Made by a program: the position numbers and the translations under genes
Shown: one piece after another, positions 1-11,406 of the stretch
Numbering within the stretch: the stretch's first letter is position 1
Layout of the letters: each line of letters begins with the position of its first letter
Assembly (NCBI GenBank): GCA_963721335.1
Contig: CAVRIV010000002.1
Location: forward strand, 1-64,000
Reading direction: 5' to 3'
Source of the DNA: CAVXDY01 sp963721335
GTDB lineage: Bacteria; Actinomycetota; Thermoleophilia; Miltoncostaeales; Miltoncostaeaceae
DNA: 64,000 nt
The notes under the pieces: model-generated
The model's database searches: none
Told to the model about the DNA's origin: nothing
The model's input: the letters and a program-made list of their open reading frames with translations, nothing else

Positions 1-3677
<3,677 letters not shown>

Positions 3678-3687
3678 CCGGGGGAGG

Positions 3688-3900
3688 TTAGCGAGGCTCG
3701 TTGCCCTTGGACGTGAGCGCCCGCGCGACCAGCGGTCCGGCGAGGATGCCCGCGAGCACGATCCCGGCGGCCGCGTAGCCCAGGGCCTCGCTACCCCGCG
3801 TCACGGCCAGGATGCCGACGACGGTCGCGACGGCGCAGACGACGACGAGGCGGATCGTCTTCTCGGCGCGCGGCGACAGGCGCCGCAGGAACGCCGTCAT
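3688..3900 (-). CDS. Small two-helix membrane protein, 70 aa
   Basis: I do not recognise the family. The uninterrupted protein has a basic N-terminus (MTAFLRRLSPRAEKTIR) and two hydrophobic segments at about residues 17-34 and 40-58, then a short polar tail, so it is probably an inner-membrane protein. The ATG follows the TGA of the upstream fabF directly and metH begins 10 nt downstream, so it should be co-transcribed with both. No catalytic motif is visible. A role in lipid synthesis is suggested only by position. Confidence 0.6.
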   Translation of the reverse strand: MTAFLRRLSPRAEKTIRLVVVCAVATVVGILAVTRGSEALGYAAAGIVLAGILAGPLVARALTSKGNEPR

Positions 3901-5170
3901 TCAACCGCCGTCCCCGTCGGCCCGCGTCAGCACCACCGCCGCGTTGTGGCCGCCGAGGCCGAACGAGGTCGAACATGGCCACCCGGATGTCGGCGGGCCG
4001 CGCGGCGTTGGCGACGTGGTCGACCCCGACGCAGGCCTCGTCCACCTCGTGGAGGTTGAGCGTCGGCGGGATCAGGCTCTCCTGCAGCGCCAGGGCGGTG
4101 ATGGCCGCCTCGAGCGCGCCGGCAGCGCCCATGCAGTGCCCGTGCATGGACTTGGTGGCGCTCACGGCGACCCGGGCGGCGGCCTCCTCGCCCAGGGCGT
4201 GCTGGAGGATCCGCGACCTCGGCCGGGTCGCCGGGCTTGCTCGCTCCGCCGTGCGCGTTGACGTGGTCCACCTGATCGGGGCGATGCCCGCGTCCTGGAG
4301 GGCGGCGCACGAGCGCACGGGCCTGGGGCACTCCGCTCGGCTCCGGATCCGTAGGTGGTGGGCGTCCGCGCTGGCGCCGTAGCCGGCCACCTCGCAGACG
4401 ATGTGCGCGCCGCGCGCCACGGCGTCGTCCCACGGCTCGAGCACCAGCACCGCGCCGGCCTCGCCCACCAGGAACCCGTCCCGGTCGCGATCGAACGGCT
4501 GCGCCGCGCCCACGGGGTCGTCGTTGCGGTGCGAGAGCACCCGCATCGCGTCGAAGCCGGCCACGAAGAAGGGGGTGATGAGGCAGTCCGCGCCGCCCGC
4601 CAGCATCGCGCGCGGCGTCGCCGCGGCGGATGATGTCCGCGGCCGTCGCCGATCGCGTCGGTGCCGGCGGCGCAGGCCGTGCACACGGCCGTCACCGGGC
4701 CGCGCAGGCCGAGCTCGATCGACACCTGGCCGGCGCCCATGTTGGCCACGCTCAGCGGGATGGCGAAGGGCGAGACGCGGTCCGGGCCCCGCTCCAGCAT
4801 CACCCGGTGCTGCTCCTCGCGCGAGATGGTGCCGGACCCGCCGTTGCCGATGATCGCGCCGATCCCCGCGCCGTCGTCGTCGATCGCCAGCCCCGCGTCG
4901 GCCACGGCGAGACGCGCCGCGGCGACCGCGAGCTGCGCGTAGCGGTCCATCCGCCGCGCCACGCGCCGCGTCCATGAAGTCGGTGGGGTCGAAGCCGTGC
5001 GCCTCGCAGGCGATCCGCACCGGGGAGTCGGTGGCGTCGAAGAGGGTGATCATGCCGGCGCCGGAGCGGCCCTCGGCCACGGAGCGCCACATCTCCTCGC
5101 GCCCGATGCCGAGCGGGGACACCACGCCGAGGCCGGTCACCGCCACGCGCGTCCGTCCGCCGTTCCTCAC
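3901..5170 (-). CDS. fabF: Beta-ketoacyl-ACP synthase II, copy 1 (indel-split)
   Basis: A condensing enzyme that extends acyl-ACP with malonyl-ACP. The GTG at 5170 gives RVAVTGLGVVSPLGIG and overlaps the stop of the upstream copy (GTGA, 5167-5170). The active-site Cys lies in CTACAAGTDAIG. The two catalytic His are in NAHGGASKPGD, which departs from the usual HGTST form, and in KSMHGHCMGAAG. The protein ends close to LTRADGDGG. About five single-base indels (roughly 4975, 4640, 4430, 4215 and 3970) break the frame, but all catalytic residues remain. It differs clearly from the adjacent copy, so it is an old paralogue rather than a recent duplication. Whether it has a specialised substrate cannot be told from sequence. 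Confidence 0.9.
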
Positions 5171-6423
5171 CCGTCCACCGCCGCGAGCGCCAGGACGGCG
5201 TTGTGACCGCCGAACCCGAAGGAGTTGGAGAGGGCCAGGCGCACGGGCGCGGTGCGAGCGCGCTCTCGCCACGTGGTCAACGCCCTGGCAGGCCGGGTCG
5301 AGCTCGTCGAGGTTGATCGTCGGCGGGATCACGCCCTCGCGGATGGCGAGCGCCGTCAGCACGGCCTCGAAGCCGCCGGCCGCGCCCATGCCGTGGCCGT
5401 GCATCGACTTGGTGGAGCTGACGGCGAGCCCGGCGGCGTGGTCGTCGCCCACGAGCCGGCGGATGGCCCCGATCTCCACCGGGTCGCCCGCGGGCGTCGA
5501 GGTGCCGTGGGCGCTGATGTAGTCGACCTCGCGACGGGTCGCGCCCGGCCTGGCGCAGCGCCATCTTCATGGCCTCCACCTGCCAGCGTCCGGACGGGTC
5601 GGGCTCGGTGAGGTGGAACGCATCGCTGCTCGCCCCGTAGCCGGCCACCTCGCACACGACGTCCGCGCCACGGCCGGCGGCGTGCTCCAGGCTCTCGAGC
5701 ACCACCACGGCGGCGCCCTCGGCCGCCACGAAGCCGTCGCGGCCGGTGTCGAACGGGCGGCTGGCGAGATGGGGCTCGTCGTTGCGGCGCGAGAGGGCAC
5801 GGGTGGCGTCGAGGCTGGCCATGCAGTACGCCGTGACGCCGGCCTCGGAGCCCCCGGCCAGCATCACGTCGGCGGCGCCCCGGCGGATGATCGCGGCCGC
5901 GTCGCCGATGCCGTGGTTGCCCGACGCGCAGGCCGTCACGCACGCACGAGGCCGGGCCCCGCAGGCCCAGCTGCATCGAGACGTGCCCGGCGGACATGTT
6001 CACGATGGCCATCGGCACCATCAGCGGGGAGGCCCGGTCCGCACCGCGCTCCAGCAGTCGCGCGGTTGTTGTCCTCGAAGGCCTCGCTACCGCCGTTGCC
6101 CGTGGCGATCACCGTGCCCGCGCGATCGCCGTGCCGCCGTTGATGCTGAGGCCGGCGTCCTCCATCGCGAGGCGGGCCGCGGCCACGGCCATCTGGCTCA
6201 CCCGGTCCATGCGACGCGCCCCACGGCGGTCGATGAAGTCCTCGGGGTCGAAGCCGTCCACCTCGCACGCGATCCGGCAGGCGTGCCCGGTGGTGTCGAA
6301 ACGCGTGATGGGGCCGGCGCAGGCACGGCCCTCGAGCGCGGCGCTCCAGGCGTCCCGCCACCCGATGCCGAGCGGGCTCACCATTCCGAGGCCCGTGATC
6401 ACGACCCGCTGCCCGTTGTTCAC
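5167..6423 (-). CDS. fabF: Beta-ketoacyl-ACP synthase II, copy 2 (indel-split)
   Basis: The second condensing enzyme of the cluster, upstream of copy 1. It starts at GTG 6423 (RVVITGLGMVSPLGIG), overlapping the fabG stop by GTGA. The nucleophile is in ACASGNHGIGDA and a catalytic His is in KSMHGHGMGAAGG. The C-terminus FGFGGHNAVLALAAVDG is the usual FabF ending. The frame moves several times (near 6120-6360, 5940-6020 and 5550), and the indels add up so that the total length is still a multiple of three. There is no acpP between fabG and fabF, where one is commonly found. Confidence 0.9.
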
Positions 6424-7151
6424 AGGCGCAGCCCTCCGTCCACCGCGAGCACGGCTCCGGTCACGAACGCGGCGGCCGACGAGCACAGCCACGCCACCGG
6501 GCCCGCCACGTCGGCGGGCGCTCCGAAACGCCCGAGCGCGGTGGCCGCGAGCAGACGGTCGCGCTGCGCGTCGGCGAGCACGCCGGTGAGCCGGGTCGTG
6601 ACGTACCCCGGGGCGACCGCGTTGACCCGCACCCCGGACGGCCCCGCCTCCCGCGCCAGGCTCCGGACCAGGCCCACCAGGCCGGCCTTCGAGGCCGCGT
6701 AGTTCGCCTGGCCGGCGTTCCCCTGCGAGCCGACCACCGAGGAGATCGCGACGACGCTGCCGGACCCCCGCCGCATCATGCCCCCCAGCACCGCGCACAC
6801 CGCCTGCATCGTCCCCGTGAGGTTGATCTCGATCGGCGCCCGCCAGGCCTCGCCGGTCATGCGCACGGCCGGGCCGTCACGCGTGATCCCGGCGTTCGCG
6901 ACCAGGGCGTCGAGGGGTCCGAGGGCCTCCTCCACCTCCCGCACGACCGCGGGAGCGGATTCGGGGTCGCGCGCCTCGGCCCGGCGCACGTGGGCGCGCC
7001 GTCCGGCCGCCGCCACCCGCTCGGCGACCCGCTCGGCGCCGTCGCGGTCCTCGGCGAACGTCAGCCCGACGTCGTAACCGCTCTCGGCGAGAGCGACCGC
7101 GCACGCGGCTCCGATGCCCTTGCTCGCCCCGGTGACGAGGGCGACGGGCAC
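6420..7151 (-). CDS. fabG: 3-oxoacyl-ACP reductase (SDR family), 243 aa
   Basis: NADPH-dependent reduction of 3-oxoacyl-ACP in type II fatty acid synthesis. This copy is uninterrupted. The Rossmann motif is TGASKGIG near the N-terminus, followed by NAGITRDG and the catalytic Ser-Tyr-Lys set in ISSVVGSQGNAGQANYAASK. The protein ends AVDGGLRL, typical of the family. I chose GTG 7151 because the beta-1 strand VPVALVTGASKG follows at once; the fabD stop (TAG, 7154-7156) lies just upstream. The cluster position between fabD and fabF supports fatty acid synthesis over other SDR roles. Confidence 0.93.
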   Translation of the reverse strand: MPVALVTGASKGIGAACAVALAESGYDVGLTFAEDRDGAERVAERVAAAGRRAHVRRAEARDPESAPAVVREVEEALGPLDALVANAGITRDGPAVRMTGEAWRAPIEINLTGTMQAVCAVLGGMMRRGSGSVVAISSVVGSQGNAGQANYAASKAGLVGLVRSLAREAGPSGVRVNAVAPGYVTTRLTGVLADAQRDRLLAATALGRFGAPADVAGPVAWLCSSAAAFVTGAVLAVDGGLRL

Positions 7152-7153
7152 CC

Positions 7154-8081
7154 CTACCCGGAGCGCCCTGCGAGCGCCAGGAGTGCCGGGAGGTCGGACG
7201 GCTGTCCCAGGTGCACGGCCTCCACGTCGGGGCGGATGCGCCGGACCAGCCCGACCAGGACCCGGCGGTGGCCGAACTCCACGAAGGTGTCGGCGCCGTG
7301 GTCCAGCGCCGCGCGCACCGTCTGCGTGAAGCGCACGGGGGCGGTCAGTTGCTGGGCCAGCAGCGAGCGCAGCCGCTCGCCCTTCTCGAACGCGCCCGAG
7401 GTGGCCGACAGGAAGGGCAGCGAGGGGGTGCTGATCTTCACGCTCGTCAGCGCCTCGCGCAGCTTGTCCGCGGCGGGAGCCATCACCGACGAGTGGAAGG
7501 CGCCGTCCACGTCCAGGATCCTGGACTTGATCCCGCGGGCGTGCGCGAGGTCGAGCAGGCGGTCGAACGCCGCGGTGGAGGCCGGAGGCCACGATCTGGC
7601 CCGGGCAGTTGTAGTTCGCCGGCCAGACCTCGCCGGCCTCGACGCACATCGCCTCGACGTCCTCGTCGCTCGCGCCCAGCAGAGCGGCCATGCCGCCCGG
7701 GCTGGCGGCGGCCGCGTCGGTGGTGGCGTCGCCACGGGCCTTCACGAGCTGCAGCGCCTCGTCGAACGACAGGCTGCCGCAGGCGACCAGGGCGGAGTAC
7801 TCGCCCAGCGAGTGGCCCATCGTCAGGTCGCCCTCGACGCCTGCCTCGCGCGCGACGCGCCAGGCGGCCACGGAGTTCGCCAGAATCGCCGGCTGGCAGT
7901 GCCGGGTGAGCATCAGCTCCTCGTGCGGGCCCTCGAAGCAGATGCGCGCGAGGTCGTAGCCGAGGACGTCGTTCGCCTCCTCGAAAGTGCGCCGCGCCAC
8001 GGGGAAGGCCGCCGCCATCGCGCGCCCCATGCCGACCTGCTGCGCCCCCTGCCCAGGGAACAGCAGCGCGATCAGAGCCAC
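7154..8081 (-). CDS. fabD: Malonyl-CoA:ACP transacylase (one indel)
   Basis: It loads malonyl groups from CoA onto acyl carrier protein. GTG 8081 gives IALLFPGQGAQQVGMGRAM, the family N-terminus. The nucleophile Ser is in GHSLGEYSALVA, the catalytic His is in DGAFHSSVMAPA, and FVEFGHRRVLVGLVRR forms the C-terminal part. One indel near 7580, in the VASG-STAAFDRLL region, switches frame. As a result the front half reads in the same frame as the downstream fabG and looks falsely like a FabD-FabG fusion. It is the first gene of the cluster, and its promoter must lie in 8082-8250, shared with a divergent peptidase gene. Confidence 0.92.
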
Positions 8082-8250
8082 GCCACCAAGCAGCGGAACC
8101 GGTTCAACGACCTCACGCCCGACTCCTCATGCGACGGGGGACTGACAGGGGCACAGGGAAGAACGATAGAGCGCCGGTCGCGCGACCGCCAACTCGTGGA
8201 TGCGCACGGAAACCGACGGCCCCCGCCCCGCACATGCCACCATAGCGCAC
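8082..8250. promoter_or_regulatory. Divergent fabD / peptidase promoter region with a 14-bp palindrome
   Basis: This 169-bp gap separates fabD (-) from the S9 peptidase (+) and must carry both promoters. It holds a perfect palindrome, CGGTCGCGCGACCG, at 8175-8188, which could be an operator. No strong -35/-10 pair stands out. A weak -10-like CATAGC lies at 8241-8246, four bases before the peptidase GTG. Confidence 0.35.
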
Positions 8251-10091
8251 GTGCCTCCGCTGATCCCGCTCCGCCACCTGTTCGACAACCCGGAGCGGGC
8301 CGCGGCGCGCCTGTCGCCCGACGGCCGGCGCATCTCCTGGGTCGCCCCGCGCGACGGCGTGATGAACGTCTGGGTGCGCGACGTGGCGGGCGGGGAGGCC
8401 GTGCCCGTGACCCACGACCGCGACCGCGGCGTGCGCTCGTACCTGTGGTCGCGGGACGGGGCGCGCATCCTCTTCCACCGCGACGTCGGCGGCGACGAGA
8501 ACCACCACCTGCTGGCGGTCGACTCCGCGGGCGGGGACCGCGAGCGCGACCTGACCCCCTTCCCCGGCGTGCGAGGGCTCCTCATCGCGGCTCCCCGCGC
8601 CACGCCGCGGCATGTCCTGGTGTCGATGAACCGCCGCGACCCGTCCGTGTCGGACGCCTACCGTCTGACCCTCGCCACGGGCCGGGCGGTACTGGTGGGG
8701 CTCAACCCCGGCAACATCATCGGCTGGGTCGTCGACCGGGAGGGCCTGGTGCGGGCGGCGCGCGCCCAGACCCCGGCCGGAGACTTCCAGCTGCTCGTGC
8801 GCGATCGCGAGGACGACGACTTCCGGGTCGTGGCCGAGTACGCCAACGAGGACGGCGGCCACCCCTTCGCCTTCACCGCCGATGGGACGCGCCTGCTGGT
8901 GGGGAGCGCCCGCGGCTCCGATCTGCTCCGGCTCGTGGAGCTCGACCCGGCCGACGGCTCCGAGCGCCTGATCGACGCCGACGACGAGGCCGACCTCTCC
9001 GGCCCGGTCCTGAGCGACCGCACCGGCGAGCTGCTCGGAGCCGTCTACCTGCGGGACCGGATCGTCATGCACGCCATGGACCCCGACCTGGCGCGCGACT
9101 GGGCGAGGGTGCGGGAGCTCCATCCGGGCGACCCGCACATCGCCGGCCAGAACGCGGACGAGACGGCCTTCATCGTGGCCTTCGACGACGACCGCGATCC
9201 GGGCGCGACCTACCTCTACGACCGCGCGGGTGGCGAGGCGGAGCTGCTCTACCGCTCCCGGCCCTGGCTCGACCCGGCCACCCTCGCGCCGATGCGCCCC
9301 GTGAGGATCGACTCCCGCGACGGCCTGGTCCTGCACAGCTACCTCACGCTGCCGCTCGACGTGGAGCCGCGGGGGCTCCCGGCCGTGCTGGTGGTGCACG
9401 GGGGCCCCTGGGCCCGGGACGCCTGGGGCTACGACCCTCAGGTGCAGCTGCTCGCCAACCGCGGCTACGCCGTGCTCCAGGTCAACTACCGCGGCTCCAC
9501 GGGGTTCGGGAAGGCGTTCACCCACGCGGCCGAGCACGAGTTCGCCGGCCGGATGCACGACGACCTGATCGACGGGGTGGGCTGGCTCGTTGAGCGAGGG
9601 CATCGCCGACCGCGACCGGGTCGGCATCTACGGCGGCTCGTACGGGGGCTACGCGGCCCTGGTCGGCGCGTCCTTCACGCCCGACGTCTTCGCCGCCGCG
9701 GTCAGCGTCGTCGGTCCCTCGAGCCTGGTGAGCCTGGTGCGCTCGTTCCCCGCCTACTGGCGCCCGTTCCTGGCGAGCACCTGGTTCCGGTACGTGGGCG
9801 ATCCGGAGGACCCCGAGCAGCGCGCCGACATGGAGGCGAGGTCCCCCCTGACACGCGTGGCGGACATCCGCTGCCCGCTGCTCGTCATCCAGGGGGCCAA
9901 CGACCCGCGCGTCACGAAGGCCGAGTCCGACCAGATCGTGGCGGCGCTGCAGGGCCCGCGGCGTGACCGTGGAGTACCTGGTCAAGGAGGGCGAGGGCCA
10001 CGGTTTCGTGAAGCCCGAGAACCGGCTGGAGGCCTACGGGGCCATCGAGCGCTTCTTCGCGACCCACCTCGGCGGGCGGGTCGGCGACTGA
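8251..10091 (+). CDS. S9-family serine peptidase (acylaminoacyl peptidase-like), two indels
   Basis: A beta-propeller-gated peptidase of the prolyl oligopeptidase clan, probably cytoplasmic because no signal peptide is seen. The N-terminal 330 or so residues carry WD-like propeller repeats (LSPDGRRISWVAP, SRDGARILF). The C-terminal alpha/beta-hydrolase domain has HGGPW for the oxyanion region, nucleophile Ser in YGGSYGGYAAL, Asp in GANDPRV and His in EGEGHGF. Frame breaks occur near 9593 and 9955. GTG 8251 (VPPLIPLRHLFDNPE) begins at the family's usual N-terminus; an in-frame ATG at 8200 would add 17 unlikely residues. It ends at TGA 10089-10091, overlapping the possible CTG start of the next gene. 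Confidence 0.88.
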
Positions 10092-11285
10092 CGCCGGGGG
10101 AGGACGCGGCCGGCTACCGCTGGGTCGTCCTCGCGGTGGGGATGACGGCGCAGGCGAGCATCTCGGCGCTCCAGCTCGGGCTTCCGGCGGTCGCACCGGA
10201 GCTCCGCTCCGAGTTCGACCTGTCGCTGGCGGCCACGGGAGCGCTCCTCGCGGCCTCGACGATCGGCGTCATCGCGACCCTCCTCGCCTGGGGCGCCCTC
10301 GCCGACCGGATCGGCGAGCGGGCGGTGATCTCGTTCGGGCTCGCGGGCGCCGCGGTGGCACTCGTCCTGGCGTCCCGCGCCGGCTCGGCCCTCGCGCTCG
10401 CGGCGGCCCTCGTCGCGGCCGGTGCGCTCGGCTCGAGCGCCAACGCCGCCAGCGGCCGGGCGGTGGTGTCGTGGTTCGCGCCCGACCGGCGCGGATTCGC
10501 GCTCGGCCTGCGCCACATGGCCACGCCGCTGGGCGGGGCGACCGCCGCCGCCCTGCTGCCGCTGGCGGCGCACCGCGGCGGCGTCGCCGCGGTGATGCTG
10601 GCCCTCGCCGGCGCATGCCTGGTCGGCTCGCTCGTGGCGGCCCTCGGCCTGAGGCGCCCGGAGGGGGGCGAGTCGGAGCTCGCGGCGGGCGAGTCCGGAC
10701 CCCTGCGCGACCCCGCGATCTGGCGCCTGTCCCTCGGCAGCGCGAGCGTCGTGCTGGCCCAGCTCTCGGTGCTGAGCTTCCTCGCCCTCTACCTCCACGA
10801 GGAGCGCGGCTGGTCGTTGGGGGCGGCCGCCCTCGCGCTCGCCGCCGTGCAGCTCGGGGGGGCGCTCGCGCGGGTGGCCGCCGGCATCTGGTCGGACCGC
10901 CTCGCGAGCCGGATCCGGCCCCTCCGCACCCTCGCTCTCGCGGGTGCCGCCGCCCTCGCCCTCGCGGCCGCGCTCCTGTCGGGGCCCGCCGCCGGCGCCG
11001 CCACGCTCCTGATGGCCTCCGGGGTGCTGCTGATGGCCGGCAACGGCGTCTCCTTCGCGGCCGCAGCCGAGATGGCCGGGCCCCGGCGCGTGGGCACCGC
11101 GCTCGGGCTCCAGAACACGGTCCTGGCCGTGGCCGTGGCGATCGCGCCTCCGGCGTTCGGGGCGACGGTGGGGCTGCTGTCCTGGCCCGCCGCCTTCGCG
11201 CTCGCCGCCGCGGCGCCCCTGGTGGGCTGGATCGTTCTGGGCCCGCTGGTCGCGCGGAGCGCCGCCCGACCTGGCGCCCGACTGA
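10088..11285 (+). CDS. MFS transporter, about 12 membrane helices
   Basis: A major facilitator superfamily carrier of unknown substrate. The first helix starts at YRWVVLAVGMTAQASIS. The loop WGALADRIGERAVI between helices 2 and 3 matches the MFS signature GxLaDRxGrr, and the second half repeats it as AAGIWSDRLASR. The first helix begins before any in-frame ATG, so the start must lie upstream. CTG 10088 overlaps the peptidase stop (CTGA) and is my best candidate; ATG 10142 would cut the helix. The open frame runs on to 11455, but sequence after about 11275 is low-grade and enters a structured element, so I place the end at TGA 11283-11285 on the assumption of one indel. Confidence 0.75.
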
Positions 11286-11406
11286 GGCGGCCTTTCCCGG
11301 CGGCCGGCCCCGGCGCAGCCGGTGACGCCGGTCCGCATCTGCGCCCGCCAGGGCGCAGATGGCGTCCCGCCGGCCCCGCTCAAGAGGGCCGGCGTACGCT
11401 GGCAAA
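11286..11406. repeat. Three-hairpin structured intergenic element, copy A
   Basis: A 121-bp gap between convergent genes. Hairpin 1: CCGGCG (11310-11315) pairs with CGCCGG (11326-11331). Hairpin 2: a perfect 11-bp stem, 11336-11346 with 11351-11361, and loop GCCA. Hairpin 3: CGCCGGCCC (11368-11376) pairs with GGGCCGGCG (11386-11394), loop CGCTCAAGA. The same layout recurs at 59661-59762 with the same loops but different paired stem bases. Neither strand shows a U-tract, so it is not a textbook terminator, although it may end both converging transcripts. I do not recognise an RNA family. Confidence 0.65.

Noticed and set aside
6420..8081. A FabD-FabG fusion protein
   Set aside because: The apparent fusion arises from one indel near 7580. 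The normal FabD C-terminus with its own TAG at 7154-7156 exists in the neighbouring frame.
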